Shown piece by piece: positions 1-6,604 of a stretch of 14,520 bases of DNA; the first letter of the stretch is position 1, and every line of letters begins with the position of its first letter. The notes beneath the pieces are model-generated. The model worked only from the letters and a program-made list of their open reading frames with translations. It did no database searches and was not told the origin of the DNA. The DNA comes from Hyphomicrobiales bacterium. GTDB lineage: Bacteria > Pseudomonadota > Alphaproteobacteria > Rhizobiales > Aestuariivirgaceae. Where the stretch lies: contig JAAURV010000045.1 in assembly GCA_012032065.1 (NCBI GenBank), positions 1 through 14,520 of the forward strand. The letters run 5' to 3'. A program made the position numbers and the translations under genes.

Positions 1-625
1 GCTGCTGCTCCAGCGCAGCGCGACCCGCGCATTGGCCACCGGTGCGCCCGAGCTGTCAGGTGACTGCGCCGCGCACCACCGGGCGGTCGCCGATGCTGTA
101 GTACGGCTGCTCGGGCGTCGCAGCGACGCTGAAGCGCGGCAGGGTGAAGGGCTGCACGGTGAACGCCACCTCGTCGCTGGCGTCGTTGGAGCTCCACTCG
201 AGGTGCCAGGTGCCGTGCGCGGCGCTGCGATCAAGCGGGAAGCTGCCGGCGACTATGCCGAACTCGCCCGCCGGCGACGCCTCCTCGAGCAGCACCTCGC
301 CCTGTGGGTCGCGCACCAACCAGCGGCCGGGGCGCGCGTCGAGCGGCGTCAGATCGTGGGCGCGCAGCACCACCGCACGGAAGCGCACCAGGTTGCCGGG
401 CTCGTACAGCGGCCGATCGGTGAGCACATGCACGCGCGCCGGCGCGTACAGCGGCAGCGCCACTTGCACCTCGCTCTTGCCCAGCTCGCTCTCCAACTCG
501 GCGCGCAGCTGGTAGTCGCCGTCGGGGACATCGGGCAACGTCACAGTGCCGATGCGCTGATTGTCGGCGTCGCGCCAGCGTGCCTTCAGCGGTTGCGCCG
601 CGCCCATCGGATCGACCAAGCTCAG
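1..625 (-). pseudogene. Alpha-2-macroglobulin (MG2 domain) fragment, foreign composition, frameshifted, runs off the left edge
   Basis: This stretch encodes a macroglobulin-like beta-sandwich region: the motif VHVLTDRPLYEPGNLVRFRA, then DLTPLDARPGRW, GEVLLEE and FTLPRFSV. Bacterial alpha-2-macroglobulins are large periplasmic or surface protease-trapping proteins, and this wording is typical of myxobacterial members. The frame hits a TGA at 56-58. Bases 1-54 read SSGAPVANARVALRWSSS in the next frame, which is the expected continuation. Removing one G, so that TGAC becomes TAC, restores VTYSSGAPVANARV. GC by hand count is 89/120 in bases 1-120, against 30/60 at 1201-1260, so the segment does not match its neighbours. 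No start codon or signal peptide belongs to it; it begins inside the popZ frame. It is most likely an assembly chimera, less likely a transferred piece. Confidence 0.7.
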
Positions 626-1303
626 CGCCACGCGCTCGATTTCCTCGCGCACCAGCCGCTCGGCAAGCGCCGGGAGATTGTCGTCGAGCCATTGTTTCAA
701 CATAGAGCGGAGCAACTCGCGTGTCATGTCCTCAATGCCGCGGTCGCCGGTAGCGCGGGCGAGAATTGTCTCGGCAAGGTGCTGGAAGGCATGCGCAGTT
801 GCCGAACCTGCCTCATTGGACAGCAGTCCCGGATCATGCGGATCGTAGCCGGGCGGCGGCAGATAGGCGGCGGAGGCGTAATGCGAGGGTTCCCGGTGGC
901 GATGATCGTCGTAAGCCGGGCGCGGCGGTTCGGGTGCCGGCTCATCCGCATAAGTGCCACGAAGCGGCACGTATTCGGCTGCGATGGGTTTGTAGATTCT
1001 TGCTTCGCCGCCGAGAATGCCGGCAAAACCGGAAGAATGACGCTGAGGCGTTGCGCGTTGCTCGGCAACGGCCCGCGGAGTTTCCCGGACCGGTTCACGT
1101 GATTGAGTTTGCGAACGTTTCCGCCAGTCCGCCACGGCAGCTTCCCGCGCCGTGACGTCTTCCCCAAGCCTTGCCCTGATTTCGCGCATGGCGCCGGGCA
1201 AATCGCTAGGCATCGCACCTCGCGGATGTTTCGTTTCGATATCTTCGTTGATCGCGTTTCTGATCGACGCGAGAATATCGTCCATATTCGGTTCAGCCGA
1301 CAC
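56..1303 (-). CDS. PopZ/DUF2497-like polar organising protein, C-terminus replaced by an alpha-2-macroglobulin segment
   Basis: The first ~225 residues form an almost complete PopZ (DUF2497) protein. In alphaproteobacteria this family self-assembles at the cell pole and anchors the chromosome origin. The N-terminal signature EPNMDDILASIRNAI lies at residues 4-18. A Pro/Arg-rich linker follows, and the conserved C-terminal helices include LLRSMLKQWLDDNLPALAERL and LVREEIERVA. I chose the GTG at 1301-1303 because it gives the short N-terminus usual for the family; a TTG at 1342 and the ATG at 1285 are alternatives. At bases ~615-628 the reading frame runs without a stop into an MG2-like alpha-2-macroglobulin sequence and ends at 56-58. 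PopZ proteins normally stop a few residues after the point where the foreign part begins. The gene lies downstream of tolC, the usual rhizobial position; valS would be expected next. The PopZ part is confident; a real fusion protein is doubtful. Confidence 0.8.
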   Translation of the reverse strand: MSAEPNMDDILASIRNAINEDIETKHPRGAMPSDLPGAMREIRARLGEDVTAREAAVADWRKRSQTQSREPVRETPRAVAEQRATPQRHSSGFAGILGGEARIYKPIAAEYVPLRGTYADEPAPEPPRPAYDDHRHREPSHYASAAYLPPPGYDPHDPGLLSNEAGSATAHAFQHLAETILARATGDRGIEDMTRELLRSMLKQWLDDNLPALAERLVREEIERVALSLVDPMGAAQPLKARWRDADNQRIGTVTLPDVPDGDYQLRAELESELGKSEVQVALPLYAPARVHVLTDRPLYEPGNLVRFRAVVLRAHDLTPLDARPGRWLVRDPQGEVLLEEASPAGEFGIVAGSFPLDRSAAHGTWHLEWSSNDASDEVAFTVQPFTLPRFSVAATPEQPYYSIGDRPVVRGAVT

Positions 1304-1415
1304 GGTTCGCCCACTCAGCCCCAAGCGCCCAGCGATTCGCAAGGTTAGCCCCAGCGAATCCTCGCATGGCCGAACACATAGGTCAGACGTGGTGATTTGT
1401 CGATGAGGCCCGCAA

Positions 1416-2783
1416 CTATTCCACCGTATTCGCTTTGACCCCGAACCACTTGTCGCGGACGTCGAGGTAGTTTTCCACGGGATCGTAGTACTCGACGCGC
1501 AAGTGGAGATTGCGGGCAGTCAATTTTCCCACCGAACCGATCACCTGATAGGCCGCCACGACCCTGTCGCGCTGCGCGGCCACCAGGCTGATTTGCGCGT
1601 TCAATACGTCGCGCTCCGCGTCGAGCACATCCTGGGTGGTGCGCGATCCGACGATGTACTCCTGGCGCACGCCATCGAGCGCCAGAAGCGCCGCCGAAAC
1701 CTGGGCCCTCGCCGCTCTGATACGCTCGCCAGCCTCGACAAAGGCGTTCCACGACGAAGTGACGGACTCACGGACGGAACGCTGGGTTTCGATGACCTGA
1801 ATGCGGCGCTGACTTTCGACCTGCTTGGCTTCGCGCACGCGCGAAGATACCCCGCCGGCCAGATAGAGTGGCACGGTCACAACGCCGCTCACGACCAGGC
1901 GTTCTTCCCAGACTTCGCTGCCGCTGTCTTCCCGGCGCAGCGATGCCGTAGCCTCCACACCCGCCCGGGGCAGCATGTCGCCCAGAACCACCGCGATATT
2001 GTGGTAGGCCGCCTCCTCGATGAACGCGGCCGCGAGCAGATTGGGATTGATCCGCCTTGCCTCGGCGAGCGCCGACTCCAGCGATTTCGGAAGCTTGGCG
2101 ATGGCAGGCGTCTTGAGCTTGCCCGGCTTGTGCCCGATGATGCGCTCATAGGAGGCGATGCTGGAGGCAAGCGTTGCCTTGGCGCTTGCGAGTTCGGCCT
2201 GGCTCTGAGCCACGCTGGCGCGGGCCTGCGCCACATCGGTGCGCGTGACCTCGCCGACATTGAAACGCTCGTTCGTAGCGCGAAGCTGCTGTTGCAGCAC
2301 GCTGACGTTCTTTTGTCTGAGCGTGACGATCTGCCGGTCGCGCACCACATTGGCGTAGGCCTGAACCGCCTGGAACAGCACGTTCTGCTCGACGGACAAG
2401 AGATTCTGCCGGCCTGCCTCGACATTGGCTTCGGCCTGTTTCGTGCCGTTCACCGTTCTGAAGCCGCGGAAAAGCGGCTGCGAAAGCGTGATCGAGAGAC
2501 TCGTTGCATCGGACGATATGCCGATGTCGTTGGTCTCGGCTTCGGTGATGCTCTGCGCCCCTTCGGCCTCGACCGTGGGCCGCCAGCCGGAGAGAGCCTG
2601 CGGCACCTGCTCATCGGTCGCGCGTTGACGGGCGCGTTCCGCGCGGAGCGTTGGATTGCCTTCATAGGCCTTGGCCAGAGCCTCGAACAATGACTCCGCC
2701 GATGCTGCTCCGGCTCCAAGAATCGGAACAAACACCACGCAAGCCAACAGCGTCGCTCTTAGGCCTGACCCGAAACAAATCAT
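1416..2783 (-). CDS. tolC: TolC family outer membrane channel protein
   Basis: This is the outer-membrane exit duct for type I secretion and RND/MFS-type tripartite efflux. The protein has 455 residues from the ATG at 2781-2783, a normal length. Residues 1-~29 form a signal peptide (hydrophobic core LLACVVFVPIL, cleavage after AGAASA). The mature part begins ESLFEALAKAYEGNPTLRAER, the usual start of the first outer-membrane-efflux repeat. Family motifs follow: SQPLFRGFRT, long Ala/Gln-rich coiled-coil helices (AQARASVAQSQAELASAKA), the second-repeat YLAGGVSSRVREAKQ, and the C-terminal GSRTTQDVLDAERDVLNAQ. A GGAG sequence 8 bases before the ATG supports this start; a GTG at 2792 is possible. 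The gene lies between pcm and popZ on the same strand, with gaps of about 110 bases on both sides, the arrangement known from rhizobia. Confidence 0.95.
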   Translation of the reverse strand: MICFGSGLRATLLACVVFVPILGAGAASAESLFEALAKAYEGNPTLRAERARQRATDEQVPQALSGWRPTVEAEGAQSITEAETNDIGISSDATSLSITLSQPLFRGFRTVNGTKQAEANVEAGRQNLLSVEQNVLFQAVQAYANVVRDRQIVTLRQKNVSVLQQQLRATNERFNVGEVTRTDVAQARASVAQSQAELASAKATLASSIASYERIIGHKPGKLKTPAIAKLPKSLESALAEARRINPNLLAAAFIEEAAYHNIAVVLGDMLPRAGVEATASLRREDSGSEVWEERLVVSGVVTVPLYLAGGVSSRVREAKQVESQRRIQVIETQRSVRESVTSSWNAFVEAGERIRAARAQVSAALLALDGVRQEYIVGSRTTQDVLDAERDVLNAQISLVAAQRDRVVAAYQVIGSVGKLTARNLHLRVEYYDPVENYLDVRDKWFGVKANTVE

Positions 2784-2901
2784 CACCCACACTCCACTCC
2801 TACTAACGTCCGCGCTCCTGTGCCCGGACCGTCAGGTAATTTCAGCCCGCCAATTCCCATGCTCGACCTCGCCGCGGGTTCAATCCCGCGATCAAGACTT
2901 C

Positions 2902-3554
2902 TTAGAACACGAATTCCGCTTCCCGGGCCACAAAGCCTGGAAGCGCCGGCAACGCCACATCGAAGCCCTGCCGCGCCGAACGGCTGCCCTTTGTCATCTT
3001 CCAAACCCTAGCCGGAACAACCGCCGCACGGCCAACCGCCGCAACGAGCCGTCCGCCTTCCGCCAATTGGGAGAAAAGTTTCTCCGGGATGGCTTCTGTC
3101 CGGCCCAACACGATAATGACGTCGAAAGGCTGCAAGTTCAGGCAACCTTCTTCGAGAGCCCCTTCGAAAGCCGTGGCGTTCGGCGTGCCGGCAAGATTGG
3201 TTTTGCAAGTGCAGCCAGCGCCGGTTCGCATTCGAGCGAGACAACCTTGGCCGCGATCCACGACACCACGGCGGCGCCGTATCCGGTCCCATCGCCAACC
3301 AGCAGCACTCTGTCGGAGGGACTGACTTCCGCCATCTGGACAAGCCGCGCAAATGACAATGGCTCCGGCAGAGAGCGGCCGCCAACGCCATAGGGAACAT
3401 CGGTTTCCGCATAAGCCACGAGACGGCAGCTCTCGGGCAGGAAATCCTCGCGCGCAACACCCATCATGGCGGCAAGCAGGCGCTCGCCGGTGACGCCATT
3501 CGGCCTTACCTGCGATTCGACCATGTTGAATCGCGCCATTTCGAGTTCGGTCAT
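2902..3554 (-). pseudogene. pcm: Protein-L-isoaspartate O-methyltransferase, split by a one-base frameshift
   Basis: Members use S-adenosylmethionine to methylate isoaspartyl residues and start repair of aged proteins. Codons from the ATG at 3552-3554 give MTELEMARFNMVESQVRPNG, the typical start, and then VLLVGDGTGYGAAVVSWIAA, the SAM-binding motif I (GxGxGY). After SLECEPALAALAK the frame becomes meaningless and stops. The next frame supplies TNLAGTPNATAFEGAL, then FDVIIVLGRTEAIPEKL (motif II), LAEGGRLVAAVG and the C-terminal FVAREAEFVF. The switch falls on the run of four T at 3201-3204 (AAAA on the coding strand); a fifth A would restore one frame of 217 codons, the normal length. A GAGGGG lies 11 bases before the start. 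It is either a homopolymer sequencing error or a fresh mutation. Downstream is tolC. Confidence 0.85.
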
Positions 3555-3635
3555 GCGGTGAGCAGCCCCTCGTGCATCCTGCTAAACTAGATAACCAAAT
3601 TTGCCAGGCAAGTCCAACTCGGGCAATTGCACGGG

Positions 3636-3664
3636 TTGTGTCATTCCGGTCACTCGACTATAAG
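3636..3664 (+). promoter_or_regulatory. Candidate sigma-70 promoter of tRNA-Cys
   Basis: A TTGTGT box (3636-3641) and a TATAAG box (3659-3664) are separated by 17 bases. The predicted start of transcription is near 3671, six bases before the mature tRNA. Position and spacing support it; no experiment does. Confidence 0.5.
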
Positions 3665-3676
3665 CCCGCCCTCCGA

Positions 3677-3750
3677 GGCCTCGTGGCGGAGTGGTTACGC
3701 AGAGGACTGCAAATCCTTGCACCCCGGTTCGATTCCGGGCGAGGCCTCCA
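3677..3750 (+). tRNA. tRNA-Cys (GCA)
   Basis: The acceptor stem GGCCTCG (3677-3683) pairs perfectly with CGAGGCC (3740-3746). The anticodon stem is 3702-3706 with 3714-3718, and the loop CTGCAAA carries anticodon GCA at 3709-3711. The T-arm contains GGTTCGATTCC. The discriminator base is T (3747), as is usual for tRNA-Cys, and the CCA end is encoded (3748-3750). The gene stands alone between pcm and a small convergent membrane-protein gene. Confidence 0.97.
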
Positions 3751-3763
3751 AATTCCCGAGTCA

Positions 3764-4051
3764 TTACTGAATCTTGCCATTGCGCGGCGCGCCGTAGCCG
3801 AAGCGTTTCGCGAGGTTCGGCCATCGCTTATGAAGCCAGTAACCAAGTTTCACGGTTGTGTTGCGGCGAAACCTTCTGACCACAGGAAAATCGATCGAAA
3901 GCACCACGACGCCGAGCGGAACCATCCAGAAGCCGAGAACCGGCAGGAAGCCCAAGATCCCGCCAATGATCAAGGCAACGCCCAGAATGACCCGCAAAAT
4001 CGTGCTGCGCGGCAAGCGGATGCGGTATCCAACGAAGTTGATCTGGGCCAT
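3764..4051 (-). CDS. Small membrane protein with a hydrophobic hairpin, function unknown
   Basis: The protein has 95 residues from the ATG at 4049-4051, preceded by the good ribosome-binding sequence AAGGGAG seven to eight bases upstream; an in-frame start at 4078 has no such support. The N-terminus is basic (GYRIRLPRSTILR). Two hydrophobic stretches follow, VILGVALIIGGILGFLPVLG and FWMVPLGVVVLSID, joined by a turn and likely forming a membrane hairpin. The C-terminus is strongly basic (VRRFRRNTTVKLGYW, HKRWPNLAKRFG) and should face the cytoplasm. Similar short proteins are common as hypothetical proteins in Hyphomicrobiales, and I know of no assigned function. It lies convergent to tRNA-Cys (14 bases away) and divergent from tRNA-Asn. 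Real gene: fairly sure; role: unknown. Confidence 0.8.
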   Translation of the reverse strand: MAQINFVGYRIRLPRSTILRVILGVALIIGGILGFLPVLGFWMVPLGVVVLSIDFPVVRRFRRNTTVKLGYWLHKRWPNLAKRFGYGAPRNGKIQ

Positions 4052-4130
4052 GATTCTCCCTTGAGCGGACGTTAGCAATATGGGGCGTCTCTTCCATCTT
4101 GTAACCCCGCCCTGGTGCCCTCGAAAACAC

Positions 4131-4160
4131 TTTGCTGCGGCGGAGCGGCTCTGGTATACG
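4131..4160 (+). promoter_or_regulatory. Candidate promoter of tRNA-Asn
   Basis: TTTGCT (4131-4136) and TATACG (4155-4160) are separated by 18 bases. The predicted start is near 4167, four bases before the mature tRNA at 4171. The boxes are imperfect, so this is a moderate call. Confidence 0.4.
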
Positions 4161-4170
4161 CGCGGCGGAT

Positions 4171-4246
4171 TCCCCGATAGCTCAGTTGGTAGAGCATTCG
4201 ACTGTTAATCGAATTGTCCCTGGTTCGAGTCCAGGTCGGGGAGCCA
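4171..4246 (+). tRNA. tRNA-Asn (GTT)
   Basis: The acceptor stem TCCCCGA (4171-4177) pairs with TCGGGGA (4236-4242). The D-arm contains AGCTCAGTTGGTAGAGC. The loop CTGTTAA carries anticodon GTT at 4204-4206, and the T-arm contains GGTTCGAGTCC. The discriminator is G (4243) and CCA is encoded (4244-4246). The convergent glutathione S-transferase gene ends 14 bases downstream; no clear terminator is visible between them. Confidence 0.97.
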
Positions 4247-4260
4247 ATTCTCGTGTGTCT

Positions 4261-4935
4261 TCAGGCGAACCGCTGCGGCATCAACTCGCGGTAAGGAAAC
4301 ATACCGAAATACGGTTTTGCCTCCTCAAGCACGCGCCGCACGGAATTCCGTTCATAGAGCCGCTCGAAATAGGCGGCGGTTACCGGATGCGCATCGCCGA
4401 AGGGTTCGATGATGCCCGCATAGAACAGTGCCGGGCATGCGGCGCAATCGGCCATGGTGAAGGCGTCTCCCGCAGCCCAGCGGTTTGACGCAGCTTGCTT
4501 GTCGATCATTCCATAAGCGGTTTTGAGCGTCTCCCGCGCCTCGGCCACGCCATAGGGATCCCTCACGTCTTGCGGCCTGATCCGGTCAGCGACGATCCTT
4601 TGCATCGGCTGATGCACATACTGATCGTAAAACCGGTCCCAGAGCCGGACATTGAGGCGCTCGGTTTCATCCTTCGGCAGCAAGGGCCGCTTTCCCGGAT
4701 AATGCTGCTCCAAATACTCGATGATGATCGTGGTCTCGGGGATCGCCCGGTTTCGCGCCTTATCCTGAAGCACCGGAATTTTGCCGGCGGGCCACATCGC
4801 CGTGAGGCTATCCCTGTCCTCGGGCGCCCCGAAGTCGACGATCTTCGCCTCGAACGGCGTTTCGTTCTCGTAAAGCGCGATCAGCACCTTGTGGCAGAAC
4901 GACGCGAGCGGATGCATGTGAAGGATCAGGGCCAT
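4261..4935 (-). CDS. Glutathione S-transferase family protein
   Basis: The protein has 224 residues, the usual GST length. Members conjugate or isomerise substrates with glutathione in the cytoplasm; the substrate here cannot be read from sequence. The N-terminal thioredoxin-like domain (residues ~1-80) has ASFCHKVLIALYE, where S/C near residue 12-14 would contact glutathione, then GKIPVLQD with the cis-proline, and PETTIIIEYLEQHYP for binding the gamma-glutamyl group. The all-helical C-terminal domain contains WAAGDAFTMADCAACPALFY, the conserved N-capping box region. The start is the ATG at 4933-4935, preceded by GAGAGG seven bases upstream. The frame stays open to 5244, but that extension is non-GST sequence without support. 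The gene is divergent from cysteine synthase across a 356-base structured gap and convergent with tRNA-Asn. Confidence 0.9.
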   Translation of the reverse strand: MALILHMHPLASFCHKVLIALYENETPFEAKIVDFGAPEDRDSLTAMWPAGKIPVLQDKARNRAIPETTIIIEYLEQHYPGKRPLLPKDETERLNVRLWDRFYDQYVHQPMQRIVADRIRPQDVRDPYGVAEARETLKTAYGMIDKQAASNRWAAGDAFTMADCAACPALFYAGIIEPFGDAHPVTAAYFERLYERNSVRRVLEEAKPYFGMFPYRELMPQRFA

Positions 4936-5106
4936 CTCGAAACCTCTCTTTCCCGGCCAATCCCGGCGCGCTTCCGTCGCATAGAGCGGGCGAAGGCTTG
5001 CTTCACCGATTGCTTGTCTCATGATCGCACCGGAAGGCGAGGCTATCAATGGCGTCATTTGGCGAAAGCGCCATGCCGATCCATTCATTGCGTCACCAGC
5101 GGACAT

Positions 5107-5194
5107 GCAACAGGGCCGCGCCGGGTCAAGCTTTCGCGCCCTCCTGGGCGCGAACCCGAAGGGGCTTGGGCTTGAGGCGGCGTGGCCCTGTTGC
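5107..5194. repeat. 88-nt imperfect inverted repeat folding into a Y-shaped (three-way) structure
   Basis: GCAACAGGGCC (5107-5117) pairs perfectly with GGCCCTGTTGC (5184-5194). The helix continues with one G-T pair through 5123/5178, giving 17 pairs. After a 2x2 GG/GG loop, TCAAGC (5126-5131) pairs with GCTTGA (5170-5175). Inside are a 9-bp hairpin, TTCGCGCCC (5133-5141) with GGGCGCGAA (5146-5154) and loop TCCT, and a mini-hairpin CCC-GAA-GGG (5155-5163). There is no T-run on either side, so it is not an ordinary terminator. It could be a small RNA, a cis-acting leader of cysteine synthase, or a palindromic mobile repeat. I do not recognise a known family. Confidence 0.7.
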
Positions 5195-5247
5195 GACAAT
5201 CCCCAAGCAATGGGTGGATATGATTCAACGGCAACCGGAATCACTCC

Positions 5248-5263
5248 AGGTCAAATTTGACCT
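5248..5263. promoter_or_regulatory. 16-bp perfect palindrome, candidate operator of cysteine synthase
   Basis: AGGTCAAATTTGACCT is identical to its own reverse complement and lies 28 bases before the cysteine synthase ATG. It contains TTGACC, a possible -35 box. Such a site fits a dimeric transcription factor; which one is unknown. Confidence 0.5.
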
Positions 5264-5291
5264 TGCTTCGGCAGTCGGGCAATTTGGCCCG

Positions 5292-6317
5292 ATGGACATC
5301 AAGCACGACGTCATTGCCGCGATCGGCAACACGCCCCTCATCAAACTGCGCCAGGCTTCGGAAGAAACCGGCTGCACCATTCTGGGCAAAGCCGAATTCA
5401 TGAACCCGGGCCAATCGGTGAAGGACCGCGCGGCCCTGTTCATCATCCGCGATGCGATTGCCAAGGGCACGTTGAAGCCGGGCGGGACGATTGTGGAAGG
5501 AACCGCCGGCAACACCGGTATCGGGCTTGCCGTGGTGGCCAATGCTTTGGGCTTCCGCGCCGTGATCGTGATTCCGGTGACGCAATCGCAGGAGAAGAAG
5601 GACGCGCTCCGCCAGCTTGGCGCGGAACTGGTCGAGGTGCCGGCCGTTCCCTACAAGAACGCGAACAACTACGTGAAATATTCGGGCCGCCTGGCTATTG
5701 CGATGGGCGCGGTCTGGGCCAACCAGTTCGACAATGTGGCGAACCGGCTGGCGCATATCGAAACCACCGCTCCCGAAATCTGGCACCAGACCGGCGGCAA
5801 GGTCGATGCCTTCGTGAGCGCGGTCGGCTCCGGCGGAACGCTGGCCGGCGTTTCGATGGGCTTGAAAGCGAAGAACGAAAAAATCAGGATCGCCCTCGCC
5901 GATCCGCCGGGCGCCGCACTCTACAGCTACTACAAGACCGGCGTTCTCAAGGCCGAAGGCTCCTCCATCACCGAAGGCATCGGCCAAGGCCGCATCACCG
6001 CCAACCTCGAAGGTGCGGAAGTGGACGAGGCCTTCATGATCCCTGACTCCGAGTCAATCCCGATCGCGTTTGACTTGTTGCGCCACGAAGGCCTGTGCAT
6101 GGGAGCCTCGACGGGCGTGAACGTGGCGGGGGCCATACGCATGGCAAAGCTCATGGGGCCGGGCCATACCATCGTAACGGTGCTCTGCGACTACGGCACC
6201 CGCTACGCCTCGAAGCTCTTCAATCCCGCGTTCCTTCGCGAGAAGAATTTGCCGGTGCCAGAGTGGCTGGAGAAGAAGGCGGATGTGCCGGAGGTGTTTG
6301 AGGCGGTTCCGGCCTAA
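5292..6317 (+). CDS. cysK: Cysteine synthase (O-acetylserine sulfhydrylase), PLP-dependent
   Basis: The enzyme makes L-cysteine from O-acetylserine and sulfide in the cytoplasm. The protein has 341 residues. Residues 8-19 (IAAIGNTPLIKL) are the usual start of the fold. NPGQSVKDRA places the PLP Schiff-base lysine at K44. GTAGNTGIG (70-78) is the substrate loop (TAGN instead of the classical TSGN, a known subgroup form). AVGSGGTLAG holds the PLP phosphate. CDYGTRYASKLFN is the conserved C-terminal region. The ATG at 5292 matches the family N-terminus; an in-frame ATG at 5220 would put the palindrome inside the gene and adds non-family residues. No strong ribosome-binding site is seen. The gene's stop codon overlaps the convergent parE stop by four bases. 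With the downstream sulfurtransferase it forms a sulfur-metabolism group. The exact amino-acceptor specificity is inferred. Confidence 0.92.
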   Translation: MDIKHDVIAAIGNTPLIKLRQASEETGCTILGKAEFMNPGQSVKDRAALFIIRDAIAKGTLKPGGTIVEGTAGNTGIGLAVVANALGFRAVIVIPVTQSQEKKDALRQLGAELVEVPAVPYKNANNYVKYSGRLAIAMGAVWANQFDNVANRLAHIETTAPEIWHQTGGKVDAFVSAVGSGGTLAGVSMGLKAKNEKIRIALADPPGAALYSYYKTGVLKAEGSSITEGIGQGRITANLEGAEVDEAFMIPDSESIPIAFDLLRHEGLCMGASTGVNVAGAIRMAKLMGPGHTIVTVLCDYGTRYASKLFNPAFLREKNLPVPEWLEKKADVPEVFEAVPA

Positions 6318-6604
6318 AGATGCCGGCCCAAGTCCATCTTTTGGTGAAGGACTCTGACGACCGAAATGACGCCCGGCGCGGCCCTGAATTGGATCATGTG
6401 CGATTGTGCGGGGTATTTCAGCAATCCGGGCCGAACCGCGGATGCGTCTCGTCCCAGTGATGGTTTCCCTGCCAACTTGCCGATGACCTCCCATATTTGC
6501 TGGACGTAGCTATCCGCCTGTTCGACGCCCCAGCCTTCCGCCGTGTAGTCCCAAATGCTTTCCAGATCCGAACGGGCACGCCGCGAAAGGCGGAAGGAGT
6601 TCAT
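6314..6604 (-). CDS. parE: ParE/RelE-superfamily toxin of a type II toxin-antitoxin system
   Basis: The protein has 96 residues, normal for ParE. Members of this branch poison DNA gyrase; RelE relatives cut mRNA, so the target is inferred. The start MNSFRLSRRARSDLESIWDY matches the family N-terminus (LSxxAxxDLxxIwxY). GWGVEQADSYVQQIWEVIGKLAGKPSLGRD is the central helical region, and HMIQFRAAPGVISVVRVLHQKMDL is the conserved beta-strand end. The ATG at 6602-6604 overlaps the parD stop (6601-6603) in an ATGA arrangement, which implies translational coupling. A GGAG motif lies in the same stretch on the other strand only, so coupling probably drives translation. The gene is convergent with cysK, with a four-base overlap at the stops. 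Confidence 0.9.
   Translation of the reverse strand: MNSFRLSRRARSDLESIWDYTAEGWGVEQADSYVQQIWEVIGKLAGKPSLGRDASAVRPGLLKYPAQSHMIQFRAAPGVISVVRVLHQKMDLGRHL

Larger units (their letters stand above)
4936..5291. other. Gene-free, structured divergent intergenic region
   Basis: I see no protein gene here. The region carries a small hairpin set at 5049-5074 (GGCG/CGCC with loop AAAG, competing with ATGGCG 5049-5054 pairing CGCCAT 5069-5074), the large fold at 5107-5194 and the palindrome at 5248-5263, each described separately. It must hold the start signals of both the GST gene and the cysteine synthase gene. Both frames that extend into it from those genes give low-quality protein sequence. Confidence 0.6.

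Noticed and set aside
2871..2892. T-arm-like sequence (GGGTTCAATCCC) after pcm, possible tRNA remnant
   Set aside because: With a seven-base T-loop the stem does not pair; there is no acceptor stem, anticodon arm or CCA. It is simply a 6-bp CGCGGG/CCCGCG hairpin without a T-run.
3677..4246. tRNA genes as possible integration sites of a genomic island
   Set aside because: No integrase gene and no direct repeat of a tRNA 3' end was found in the window.
4936..5244. N-terminal extension of the GST frame
   Set aside because: The extension has no GST features, whereas the ATG at 4935 has a ribosome-binding site and matches the family start.
5049..5291. N-terminal extension of the cysteine synthase frame (also from ATG 5220)
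   Set aside because: The residues do not match the family, and the frame would run through the structured element and the palindrome.
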